A stretch of DNA of 64,000 bases, taken from positions 1-64,000 of the forward strand of contig JBHJGZ010000010.1 of assembly GCA_050331295.1 (NCBI GenBank). Direction: 5' to 3'. Under the pieces are notes generated by a model. The model had not been told where the DNA came from. It saw only the letters and a program-made list of their open reading frames with translations, and did no database searches. The position numbers and the translations under genes were made by a program. Numbering within the stretch: the first letter of the stretch is position 1; each line of letters starts with the position of its first letter. Shown here piece after piece: positions 28,678-36,882 of the stretch. Source of the stretch: Kuafuiihalomonas sp050331295 (GTDB taxonomy: Bacteria > Myxococcota > Kuafuiibacteriia > Kuafuiibacteriales > Kuafuiibacteriaceae).

Positions 28678-29940
28678 CTAACCCAGGCCTCGCGAACGGC
28701 GACGGGGCGACGTCGTCTTGGGAACGCTGTTCTGCCTGCGTCGAGTCGGTGGAGGTGGCTTCGAACCTGCACCCGGCTTCGGAGGCTCTTCGGTGGGGGC
28801 GCCTTCCACTGATGCGAACGGATGGTCCCTTCGAACTGGGATCGCCTTTTTGGTGAGCTTTTCGATGTCCTTGAGATAGCCGCGTTCGGAGGGATCACAG
28901 AATGACAGGGCGATGCCGGAAGCGCCCGCACGTCCGGTGCGACCTATACGGTGAACATAGCTTTCGGGTTCGTTGGGAAGGTCGAAGTTTACCACGTGGC
29001 TCACGTGGTCCACGTCGATGCCTCGCGCGGCGACATCTGTCGCGATGAGAATGCGCGTCTTCCCCCGTCGGAAGGCGTCCAGCGCCCTCGTTCGTGCGTT
29101 CTGTGACTTGTTTCCGTGGATGACCGCGGCCTCCAACGACGTGCGTCCCAGCTTCGTGGCGAGCCGGTCCGCTCCGCGCTTGGTCCGCGTGAAGACAATG
29201 GCCCGATCGACATCGGGACTCGAGAGCACCGTCCGAAGAAGGTCGGGCTTCGATGCCTGACTCACGTGATAGAGTGTTTGCTCGATTCGAGGTGCGCTCT
29301 TCATCTTCTGCTCGACGGCCGCTTCCACGGGATCTCGGAGCAGCTCATCCGCCAGGGTGCGGATCGACTGAGGCATGGTAGCCGAGAACAGTAGGCTCTG
29401 CCGGTCCTGGGGAAGATGGGAGACGATCCTCCGAATGGGCTTGATGAATCCCATGTCGAGCATTCTGTCCGCCTCGTCCAAAACCAGGACTCCGACTTCT
29501 CGGAGCCTCACGTGACCCTGAGCCAGCAGATCCAGAAGTCGACCCGGAGTCGCCACGACCACGTCGACGCCGCGCCGAAAGGCTTCGACCTGGGGGCCTT
29601 GTCCGACCCCGCCATAGACGACGACGGTTCGGACACCGAGTCCTCGCCCGTAGGTGTCGAACGCTTGCGCGACTTGTCCAACAAGCTCACGGGTCGGCGC
29701 CAGCACCAGCACGCGAGGTTCGCGGGAACGCGGCGTCTTCTTCAGCTGAGCGAAGGCGTGAAGGATGGGGAGCGAAAATGCCGCGGTTTTTCCGGTCCCG
29801 GTCTGGGCCAGGCCGAGAAGATCTCGGCCTGCGAGGACCGGAGGAATGGCCAGCGCCTGAATGGGCGTGGGGGTTAGGTAGCCCTCTCGCGCAATGTTCT
29901 GGAGGAGGGCGGGATCGAGCCCGAGGTCGTCGAATCGCAA
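28678..29940 (-). CDS. rhlE: DEAD-box ATP-dependent RNA helicase (RhlE type)
   Basis: A 420-residue helicase with the full set of DEAD-box motifs: Q motif (GYLTPTPIQALAIP), Walker A (AQTGTGKT), PTRELVG, GG, TPGRLLDLL, DEADRMLDMGF, SAT, and in the second RecA lobe 'ATDVAARGIDVDHVSHVVNFD' and HRIGRTGRAG. The basic C-terminal tail (about 375-420) is rich in Pro, Lys and Arg, as in RhlE-type proteins that remodel RNA or ribosome intermediates. The symbol is assigned by overall layout; other RhlE/DbpA relatives are possible. Confidence 0.9.
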   Translation of the reverse strand: MRFDDLGLDPALLQNIAREGYLTPTPIQALAIPPVLAGRDLLGLAQTGTGKTAAFSLPILHAFAQLKKTPRSREPRVLVLAPTRELVGQVAQAFDTYGRGLGVRTVVVYGGVGQGPQVEAFRRGVDVVVATPGRLLDLLAQGHVRLREVGVLVLDEADRMLDMGFIKPIRRIVSHLPQDRQSLLFSATMPQSIRTLADELLRDPVEAAVEQKMKSAPRIEQTLYHVSQASKPDLLRTVLSSPDVDRAIVFTRTKRGADRLATKLGRTSLEAAVIHGNKSQNARTRALDAFRRGKTRILIATDVAARGIDVDHVSHVVNFDLPNEPESYVHRIGRTGRAGASGIALSFCDPSERGYLKDIEKLTKKAIPVRRDHPFASVEGAPTEEPPKPGAGSKPPPPTRRRQNSVPKTTSPRRRSRGLG

Positions 29941-30526
29941 TCTATGGTTCTTTCAGCCTGTATCGTCTCGCTTTGGTTGTAGGCGACCAGGCAGTTTGGG
30001 GAGCGACAGAGTTGGTGACGATCGGACACGAGCCCGCGTTCGGATTCGGGGTCGCTCGGTTCGCCCGATGGGAGAGTCCGCTAGATGAGTTAGACGCTTT
30101 GCGCAACTGATAGCGTCCCCTCGCGTCTTCGAATGATATCCGTGGTCGTGCTCACCACAGGGCGGTTGAGGGACCGACGGCTGGTCAGCTTCGTTCGACA
30201 TGTGGACAGCAAGGCGAAGCGACCACCCGAACCGCCCAGATCGTCTTCCTTGGCCGGGGGACCCGTCGGGGAGCGGTACGTTCTGCGGTCTCCTTCCAGG
30301 TTTGATGTCATCTATGGTTGGAATCGATCTATTTACACGCACCCACCCCAGCGATAGGAATTCTGCGCCGATGACGGGACAGGAGACGCAGACCAATCTT
30401 TCTGCTGGGAACGAGGGCACGACGGCGGGTCGACTGCGGCCCACTTCGACGAAGTCGCCGTAGTTCGGTTTGCAGGCTAAATTGCCGAACATCGCATCAG
30501 CCCGACACGAAACAAGGAGTAAAGAC
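29941..30526. other. Intergenic region upstream of katG, no gene seen
   Basis: The divergent promoters of the helicase (leftward) and katG (rightward) should lie here. Open frames occur on both strands but show no domain, no signal and weak starts. I looked for OxyR-type spaced ATAG/CTAT elements and found no convincing set. Confidence 0.4.
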
Positions 30527-32854
30527 ATGGGACGCAATGACAACGGGAGACTCAACGTGACATTTGGACGACTCGTGACTGCAGCTGCTTTGACGCTCGC
30601 CGCGTCAGCAGCCTGCGCGGAAAAGCAGGAGCAGGCGGCACCCGAGTCGGAGGCGCCCTACAACGACAAAGAGGCGTCGACGGAATCGGTGCCCGTCGCA
30701 GCCAATCCTGCTCCAGGACAACCCAAGCCGAACGAATACTGGTGGCCGGAGACCGTGAATCTCAAGCCTCTCCGGCAAAACGCCAGCGAGTCCGATCCGA
30801 TGGGAGAAGCGTTCGACTACGCGAAGGCCTTCGAGAGCCTCGACCTCGACGCCGTCAAGAAGGATATCGAGGCGGTGATGACGACCTCGCAAGATTGGTG
30901 GCCGGCGGACTATGGTCACTATGGCCCGTTCTTCATCCGCATGGCGTGGCACAGCGCTGGTACGTACCGGGTGAGCGATGGACGCGGTGGCGCCGGTGGT
31001 GGCCAGCAACGGTTCGAACCGCTCAACAGCTGGCCCGACAACGCGAACCTGGACAAGGCGCGGCGCCTGCTCTGGCCCGTCAAGCAGAAGTATGGGCGAA
31101 GCATTTCATGGGGCGACCTGATGGTGCTCACCGGAAACGTCGCGATGGAGTCCATGGGCTTCGAAACGTTCGGTTTTGCCGGTGGTCGAGAGGACGATTG
31201 GGAAGCCGAGCTGGTCTACTGGGGCCCGGAGACCGAAATGCTCGCCGACAAGCGCTACAGCGGCGACCGGGAACTGGCGCAGCCGCTGGCCGCGGTCCAA
31301 ATGGGACTCATCTACGTGAACCCAGAGGGCCCGAACGGCACGCCTGACCCGATGGCCGCCGCCAAGGATATTCGCGAAACGTTTGGGAGGATGGCGATGA
31401 ATGACGAGGAGACGGTCGCACTGATCGCTGGCGGGCACACCTTCGGCAAAGCCCACGGGGCCCACAAGCCGTCGGAATGCTTGGATCCAGAGCCCGCCGC
31501 AGAGGGCGTCGAAGCTCAAGGCCTCGGCTGGAAGAATCGCTGTGGAAAAGGCAATGCCGAAGACACGGTCACCAGCGGCCTCGAAGGAGCATGGTCGGCG
31601 AGTCCCATTCAATGGTCCAGCCAGTATCTCGACAATCTGTTCGGCTTTGAGTGGGTGAAAACCAAGAGCCCAGCCGGCGCCATTCAATGGATTCCGAAGG
31701 CAGAGGCGGCCTCGAAGCTGGTGCCTGATGCGCATGATCCTTCGAAACGCCACTCACCGATCATGTTCACGACGGACCTCTCTTTGAAGTTCGACCCGAG
31801 TTATAAGAAGATCGCGAAGCGCTTCCATGAGAATCCCGAAGAGTTTCGACTCGCCTTCGCCAAGGCATGGTTCAAACTGATTCACAGAGATTTGGGACCG
31901 CGGGCCCGGTATCTCGGACCTGAGGTCCCGGAGGAGGAGTTGATCTGGCAAGATCCCGTTCCCGCCGTGGATCACCCGTTGGTCACCGCCCGGGACGTCG
32001 AGGGCCTGAAGTCGAAGATTCTCGATTCGGGCCTATCCGTGTCCGAGTTGGTACGAACCGCCTGGGCTTCGGCGTCGACCTTCCGCGGCACGGACATGCG
32101 CGGCGGGGCGAACGGTGCGCGGATTCGCCTCGCGCCACAAAAAGATTGGGCGGTCAACAATCCCACCGAGCTGGCGGGAGTCCTCGAGAAGCTAGAGACG
32201 GTGCAAACCGACTTCAATCGAGCTCAATCGGGCGGTAAGCGGGTGTCTTTGGCCGACGTGATCGTCCTGGGTGGCTTGGCCGCCATCGAGAAGGCGGCCA
32301 AGGACGCCGGACATGACATCGAAGTGCCCTTCTCCCCGGGCCGAACGGATGCGTCTCAAGCGCAGACCGACGTGGCGTCTTTCGCGTTCCTCGAACCGAA
32401 GACCGACGGATTCAGGAATTACCTCGGAGACGCCCAGCGGTCTCCGTCGGCTGCGCTGGTCGATCGAGCTGATCTGCTGAACCTGACGGTCCCCGAAATG
32501 GCGGTGCTGGTAGGCGGAATGCGGGCCTTGGACGCAAACGCCAAAGGTACAAAACATGGGGTGTTCACGGAACGGCCAGGACGTTTGACCAACGACTTCT
32601 TCGTCAACCTGCTCGACATGTCCACCCAGTGGAAGCCTTCCGCCGAACACGACGGCGTATTCGAAGGTCGTGACCGCCAAACGGGGGATCTCAAATGGAC
32701 GGCGACGGAGGTCGACCTCGTCTTCGGCTCCAACGCGGAGTTGCGAGCGGTCGCGGAAGTCTACGCGTTCGCGGATTCCCAGGAGAGGTTCGTGCGCGAC
32801 TTTGCCGCGGCTTGGACCAAGGTCATGAACCTCGACCGGTTCGACCTGAACTGA
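30527..32854 (+). CDS. katG: Catalase-peroxidase KatG, exported
   Basis: A bifunctional heme enzyme that degrades H2O2. The ATG at 30527 is fixed by AAGGAG at 30514-30519. The N-terminus (GRLVTAAALTLAASAACAEKQEQ, split at the cleavage site) is a signal peptide, perhaps with a lipobox-like SAAC, followed by a flexible acidic linker. The distal pocket has Arg138, Trp141 and His142 (RMAWHSAGTYR). The Met-Tyr-Trp adduct partners are Trp141, Tyr263 and Met289, with exactly the spacings of M. tuberculosis Trp107-Tyr229-Met255. The proximal His lies in AGGHTFGKAHG. Both N- and C-terminal KatG domains are present. Most KatGs are cytoplasmic, so this belongs with the periplasmic KatP/KatG2 type. Confidence 0.95.
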   Translation: MGRNDNGRLNVTFGRLVTAAALTLAASAACAEKQEQAAPESEAPYNDKEASTESVPVAANPAPGQPKPNEYWWPETVNLKPLRQNASESDPMGEAFDYAKAFESLDLDAVKKDIEAVMTTSQDWWPADYGHYGPFFIRMAWHSAGTYRVSDGRGGAGGGQQRFEPLNSWPDNANLDKARRLLWPVKQKYGRSISWGDLMVLTGNVAMESMGFETFGFAGGREDDWEAELVYWGPETEMLADKRYSGDRELAQPLAAVQMGLIYVNPEGPNGTPDPMAAAKDIRETFGRMAMNDEETVALIAGGHTFGKAHGAHKPSECLDPEPAAEGVEAQGLGWKNRCGKGNAEDTVTSGLEGAWSASPIQWSSQYLDNLFGFEWVKTKSPAGAIQWIPKAEAASKLVPDAHDPSKRHSPIMFTTDLSLKFDPSYKKIAKRFHENPEEFRLAFAKAWFKLIHRDLGPRARYLGPEVPEEELIWQDPVPAVDHPLVTARDVEGLKSKILDSGLSVSELVRTAWASASTFRGTDMRGGANGARIRLAPQKDWAVNNPTELAGVLEKLETVQTDFNRAQSGGKRVSLADVIVLGGLAAIEKAAKDAGHDIEVPFSPGRTDASQAQTDVASFAFLEPKTDGFRNYLGDAQRSPSAALVDRADLLNLTVPEMAVLVGGMRALDANAKGTKHGVFTERPGRLTNDFFVNLLDMSTQWKPSAEHDGVFEGRDRQTGDLKWTATEVDLVFGSNAELRAVAEVYAFADSQERFVRDFAAAWTKVMNLDRFDLN

Positions 32855-32879
32855 CTCGAGCTCACCTCGATCCTCATTT

Positions 32880-32941
32880 GGCATCCACGGTTCGCCGTCC
32901 AGCGTCAGACGACCGCTGGATGGCGAAAACCGTGCGATGCC
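32880..32941. terminator. 62-bp imperfect inverted repeat after katG
   Basis: GGCATC-CACGGTT (32880-32892) pairs with AACCGTG-c-GATGCC (32928-32941). Inside, GCC/GGC and GTCCAGCG/CGCTGGAT also pair. The result is a long interrupted stem around a loop at about 32905-32913. There is no T-tract, so it may be a rho-independent-like 3' structure, an RNA-stability element or a small palindromic repeat. Confidence 0.5.
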
Positions 32942-33103
32942 GAGGCCAAGGACTACCGAAAATTCGGAGCTTGAATGCACGTTCACGCACTGTTCGCGGC
33001 TTCGCGCTTCCGCGAGCTGAAACTGCCGCTCGATGGCTTGTTGCTCCGAACGTCGAGGGATAGTGCTTCATGAGTGGACACTTCGAGACCGCGCTTCCGT
33101 TCG

Positions 33104-34642
33104 ATGCGTCTAGCATGCGCTCAGTCTATTGGATGGAGAGTCTGTCCTTTCTTCTGCCTCGCACCTCTGGTTGTCACCTCAGCTCACTGTAGCGAAAGCA
33201 GCGACGGGACCGATGCCACCAACTCGGAGACCGGGGTCATAAATGGGCGAGTCATCGACGCGGCCGGCAATCGGATAGCCGACGCGGAGCTCACTTCAGC
33301 TGGCGCCACGGTGATGACCAACGAAGGAGGATTCTTCGTGATTCCCGAACTGCCGAAGGGGCGCCAGCTCATCAAGGCGACGAAGGAGGGGTACGCACTG
33401 GGCGGAAAGACCGTCACCGTGGTGGAGGGACGCTCCACATATATTGAAATACGTGTCCTTCCGTTCGCGGCCGAGAAGGAGATTGACAAGGAAGCCGGCG
33501 GCTCGGTCTCAGTCGGAGACTGCGAAGTCAAGTTCCCACCAGGGGCGCTCGTGGGAAGCGGGCCGGTGATGGCTCGTCTCGCCGTCCTCCGCGCAGACGA
33601 CCCGGACGAGCTGCAAGCCTTTCCCGGTGACTTCACAACCAACTTAGGTGGCCTGCTCGAAAGCTTCGGAGCGATGGCGATCGAAGTTTCCGAAATGGAT
33701 GGTGCCCCAGCGGAACTCGCTCAATCAGCGGAGGTCACCATGCCGGTGTCCAATTTCGAGGGAGACTCCATTCCTCTCTGGCGCTTCGATGACGAGACCG
33801 GGACTTGGACCGAAGAGGGGGAGCTCACCGGATGCGGTGACGGTGTCTGCGAAGGTATGGTGTCCGAACTCGCGTGGTGGAATGCGGACCAAGTGATGGA
33901 TACGACCTGCGTCAACGTTTGTGTCGAAGACACCGATGGGGGATCTTCGCCCGGTATTGCGGTTCAGGCCCAGGGTGTCGATTACGCAGGCATCAGTTAT
34001 GCGACCACCGGCGAAGACGGGTGTGCCTGCCTGGAGGTGAAGCGCGGCGGCCGAGCCGGCCTTTTCGGCCTGTCTTCCAATGAAGTCACGGACCCGGTGG
34101 AGGTGATTGCGTCCGACGCTGTCGCTGCGTGTGGGACCGATGCGTGTCAAACTCTCGAAACGCCGCTCGTGGTGGAAGCACCCAAGTTTCAGGCGACGCT
34201 GGAGTGGGGAGAGGAGCCGAGCGATCTGGACTCCCACCTCACCGGCCCGTGCGATCCTGAGGATGATTCCTGTACAGGACGTTTCCGTGTTTTCTTCGGT
34301 TCGCAGGGGAGCCTTTCTCGACCGCCCTGGGCGTTTCTCGACACCGATGACACGTCGAGCTTTGGACCGGAGGTCATCACCCTTTCCCGGTGTTTTCAGG
34401 GGACCTACCGCTATGCGATCCACAATTTTTCAGGCTTCCCGGATCTGACCATGTCCGATGCCACGACGACGATCTTGCTGCCGAGTGGCAATGTGGAGTT
34501 CCTGACCGTGCCGAACAGCAACCCCGACGCCGACGATGTTTGGGTGGTCGGAGATCTCATGTGCGGGGGGTCCGCCTGCGATTGTTCGTGGCAGCCCCGA
34601 GGATTCTTCGGTCCCCTGAACGAAGAAACGCTGAATCCCTGA
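33104..34642 (+). CDS. Secreted protein with carboxypeptidase-regulatory and YfaP-like domains
   Basis: About 512 residues. An N-terminal hydrophobic signal (FFCLAPLVVTSAHC) is followed by a Ser/Asp-rich linker. A carboxypeptidase-regulatory-like beta-sandwich comes next ('NGRVIDAAGNRIADAELTSAG', 'GGFFVIPELPKGRQLIKATKEGY'). Then there is a region of the FAM171/ZU5-like type ('CEVKFPPGALVGSGPVMARLAVL'). The C-terminal domain is YfaP-like ('ATLEWGEEPSDLDSHLTGP', 'GTYRYAIHNFSGFPDL'). Many paired cysteines suggest an extracytoplasmic, disulfide-bonded protein. No enzymatic motif is seen; a cell-surface or adhesion role is a guess. The ATG at 33104 gives the cleanest signal; GTG 33074 is the alternative. 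Confidence 0.75.
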   Translation: MRLACAQSIGWRVCPFFCLAPLVVTSAHCSESSDGTDATNSETGVINGRVIDAAGNRIADAELTSAGATVMTNEGGFFVIPELPKGRQLIKATKEGYALGGKTVTVVEGRSTYIEIRVLPFAAEKEIDKEAGGSVSVGDCEVKFPPGALVGSGPVMARLAVLRADDPDELQAFPGDFTTNLGGLLESFGAMAIEVSEMDGAPAELAQSAEVTMPVSNFEGDSIPLWRFDDETGTWTEEGELTGCGDGVCEGMVSELAWWNADQVMDTTCVNVCVEDTDGGSSPGIAVQAQGVDYAGISYATTGEDGCACLEVKRGGRAGLFGLSSNEVTDPVEVIASDAVAACGTDACQTLETPLVVEAPKFQATLEWGEEPSDLDSHLTGPCDPEDDSCTGRFRVFFGSQGSLSRPPWAFLDTDDTSSFGPEVITLSRCFQGTYRYAIHNFSGFPDLTMSDATTTILLPSGNVEFLTVPNSNPDADDVWVVGDLMCGGSACDCSWQPRGFFGPLNEETLNP

Positions 34643-34731
34643 GGCGGCACCGGGCCGATGACGGCCCGGAGGCACCGTCCGGGTCATTCGACTGGCGGGA
34701 TGCACATGGATCGGTCATGGAGGGGCCGACA

Positions 34732-35799
34732 ATGATGGACCTCGCTTCGCAGCAGCTCCTTTCGATCGCGTCGTACCGAACTGAAACCCTCGATGCCGTT
34801 TTTCTCTTCTTCACATTCTTGGGTCATGAACCCTTCCTCCTTTTCTTTGTGGCCATCGGCTACTGGTTCGTCGACAAACGGATCTTCGCTCGGGCGACGT
34901 TGATGTTGATCGTAGCGGGGCTCATCAACGCATTCATCAAGGGTGCGGTGCAGGAGGTCCGCCCCAATATTCATCCCGAGTTCGCCGCGGACGGATGGTC
35001 TTTTCCTTCGGGTCACGCGCAGATGGCGGCTGCCCTTTGGTTGTATCTCGCTTACGTTTGGCGTCGGCAGCGCGTGTTGGCGACGTCCTTGGTCGGCGTC
35101 GCGGTCTTGGTGGCGGCATCTCGTCCCTACCTCGGGGTCCACTATGTGCACGACGTCGTGGCCGGTGGGGTGCTCGGGGCCCTTCTGCTTGGGTTGTTCC
35201 TTCTTTGGCTCCGAGTTGAACCCTCGGCCACCTCAAGGAGTTGGTCGAGGGCGTGGATCCCACTGGTGGCGGTGCTGCTCTACGGAGCGGTGAGAACCGT
35301 ATTCGATCCGACTGTCCAGGCCGGCTCGATTCGACTCGTTGGTGCCCTCGTGGGACTAATGATTGGAATCGACCTCGAGCGTCGCTGGATCCAAGCGGCA
35401 CTTCCCCGCTCGATCGGTCGCGGTGCCTGGGTCCTGCTCGTCGGAACCATCGGGATTCTGGTTGTGTGGATGGGACTGGGCATGCTGCTGAGGAGGCTCC
35501 AGCTCGATGGGAATCTGGAGCTTCAATGCTTTCGCTATGGACTCCTGGGCTTGTGGATCGGCGCGGGAGTTCCAGCCGTCAGCTCACCCAAGTCGATAGT
35601 GATCAACCGAGAAGGCGAAGGCGACCTTGACGAGAAACAGAACCGAAACGCCGGCGAAGAAGTCACCGCCAGGCCGAAGGACCGTCATCGCGGTCACGCC
35701 GAGGGCGAGCAGGATTCCAGCCACGAAGCGTTGAGACGGATGGTGGGTGATGGCGTTGACGAGTGTGGCACTTCCGATGGTGTAGGCCCAGCCAGATAG
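34732..35799 (+). CDS. PAP2 family membrane phosphatase
   Basis: An integral-membrane lipid or pyrophosphate phosphatase. The start is the ATG at 34732, with GGAGGGG just upstream. The three PAP2 signature motifs are complete: K70xxxxxxR77P78 (KGAVQEVRP), P92SGH95 (FPSGHAQ), and S130R131...H137...D141 (SRPYLGVHYVHD). At least seven helices follow. The last 65 or so residues (after GVPAVSSPKS) are charged and low-complexity. They are read antisense through the coding region of the neighbouring membrane protein, so the true end is probably near 35600, where another frame has a TAG. One lost or gained base upstream would explain it. Substrate is unknown. Confidence 0.85.
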   Translation: MMDLASQQLLSIASYRTETLDAVFLFFTFLGHEPFLLFFVAIGYWFVDKRIFARATLMLIVAGLINAFIKGAVQEVRPNIHPEFAADGWSFPSGHAQMAAALWLYLAYVWRRQRVLATSLVGVAVLVAASRPYLGVHYVHDVVAGGVLGALLLGLFLLWLRVEPSATSRSWSRAWIPLVAVLLYGAVRTVFDPTVQAGSIRLVGALVGLMIGIDLERRWIQAALPRSIGRGAWVLLVGTIGILVVWMGLGMLLRRLQLDGNLELQCFRYGLLGLWIGAGVPAVSSPKSIVINREGEGDLDEKQNRNAGEEVTARPKDRHRGHAEGEQDSSHEALRRMVGDGVDECGTSDGVGPAR

Positions 35800-36140
35800 C
35801 GCGGGCCCCCAAGGAACATGGAGAAGCCGCGAACCGCGAGAAGGTGCACGTGGATGGCGATGAAGAGCCAGCGGTTGCGGGGTCGAGCAGCGTAGAAGTC
35901 ATTGGTCCCTCGGGTGAAATTGGCGGCACAGCCGGCCGCAACGTCGAAGATGATGACGAGCGCGAGCCACATACGCCAAGGCGATACCGTTTCCCATGGA
36001 GCCGGTGCTTCCAAGGCCAGCAGGGCGGTCACGACACCGGCAAAACAGACGGTGGAGGTGAGCTCCGCGATGTTCTGTCGCTCACCGAACACGTCATGAA
36101 GCCACGCGGGAATCGTGACCGCTGTGCGTGCCGTCGTCAT
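35584..36140 (-). pseudogene. Small membrane protein, frameshifted
   Basis: The first part (MTTARTAVTIPAWLHDVF ...) has two to three membrane helices (STVCFAGVVTALLALEA, MWLALVIIFDVAAGCAANF, WLFIAIHVHLLAV) up to FSMFLGG. There the listed frame runs into nonsense. Adding one base in the run GGGGGCCC (about 35808-35816) restores 'PALSGWAYTIGSATLVNAITHH', then 'FVAGILLALGVTAMTVL' and 'GVSVLFLVKVAFAF', ending at a TGA at 35584 (about 185 residues, five helices). It overlaps the TetR stop by four bases (ATGA), so the two are co-transcribed and TetR probably controls it. The indel may be a sequencing error. No family is recognised. Confidence 0.75.
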
Positions 36141-36706
36141 GGAGCGCGACTCCGGGTCCAGAGACCACTCACCAGAGCCCAGCCGAGCTCGAGGTCGATC
36201 CGCCCGTCCTCTTCGCGAAGGGTCCTTAGGGCCCAACTGTCCAGGACCTGGAACACGGCGACGGTGGCTTCGACGAGCAGCGCGAGGGGAAGGTCGTCAC
36301 GGATCGCGCCGACCGCGATGCCGTTGCTGATCAGGCTACCAAACCAACGGGACATGTCGTGTGCGCGTGCGTGCTCGGGATATGAGGCGAGCACGCGACG
36401 TGAGTCCGGATGGGTCTCGAGATATTCCTGCAGCCGATCGCCGGCAGAGCGAAGGGTTCGCCAAGACCCGTCGCGATCGGGAGCGTCGAGCCACGGGCCG
36501 AGAAGTGTCTCCACCTCGCCGAGGACGTCGGCGACCACCGCTGGTACCAGGTCGTTCTTCCCATCGAAATAGTGGTACGCGCTCGACTTCGAGATGCCCG
36601 CCGAGGCGATGACCTCGTTGTACGAGGCGCCTCGAGCGAGCTCCGCTCGAGCTACAGACAGGATGTGCGTCTGGTGGCTGGAAGACAGGCGATGGAAGCG
36701 CGGCAG
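36137..36706 (-). CDS. TetR family repressor with apparent CTG start
   Basis: The longest frame with a standard start is GTG at 36538, but that removes the DNA-binding domain. The same frame is open upstream and reads 'RFHRLSSSHQTHILSVARAEL', 'GASYNEVIASAGISKSSAYHYF', 'DGKNDLVPA', a textbook TetR helix-turn-helix. Between the upstream TGA and this domain there is no ATG, GTG or TTG. The best start is CTG at 36706 (CTG-CCG-CGC giving MPRFHRL), 189 residues in all. A 15-bp palindrome lies seven bases upstream. The C-terminal ligand-binding part is ordinary. The gene overlaps the following membrane protein gene, its likely regulatory target. A start codon mutated from ATG by sequencing error is the alternative. 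Confidence 0.78.
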   Translation of the reverse strand: MPRFHRLSSSHQTHILSVARAELARGASYNEVIASAGISKSSAYHYFDGKNDLVPAVVADVLGEVETLLGPWLDAPDRDGSWRTLRSAGDRLQEYLETHPDSRRVLASYPEHARAHDMSRWFGSLISNGIAVGAIRDDLPLALLVEATVAVFQVLDSWALRTLREEDGRIDLELGWALVSGLWTRSRAP

Positions 36707-36712
36707 AGGTAA

Positions 36713-36727
36713 TGTACCAGTGGTACA
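36713..36727. promoter_or_regulatory. Palindromic TetR operator
   Basis: TGTACCA-G-TGGTACA is a perfect 7-bp inverted repeat around one base. It lies directly upstream of the TetR coding start, the usual position of a TetR autoregulatory operator. With a start only seven bases away, the transcript may be leaderless or nearly so. Confidence 0.7.
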
Positions 36728-36882
36728 CGATCAAGGTGCATACATCGAGTCCACTCTTTCGGGGTGGGCACGAGGTGGGGCGGCCGATGGTTCCAAGAGG
36801 ATGGGCACCGCCGCCGACGGCCCGGACGCCAGCCATGCTCCGCCCGGCCTCCTCACGTGCGAGCTTCGGCGGCGAGCCCCTC

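Noticed and set aside
30100..30526. Possible OxyR-binding elements (ATAG/CTAT words) upstream of katG
   Set aside because: CTAT words occur near 30312 and 30329, but their 17-base spacing does not match the 22-base spacing of the OxyR consensus.
29953..30555. 200-codon minus-strand frame upstream of katG
   Set aside because: No domain, no signal, poor start; overlaps the katG ribosome binding site and promoter region.
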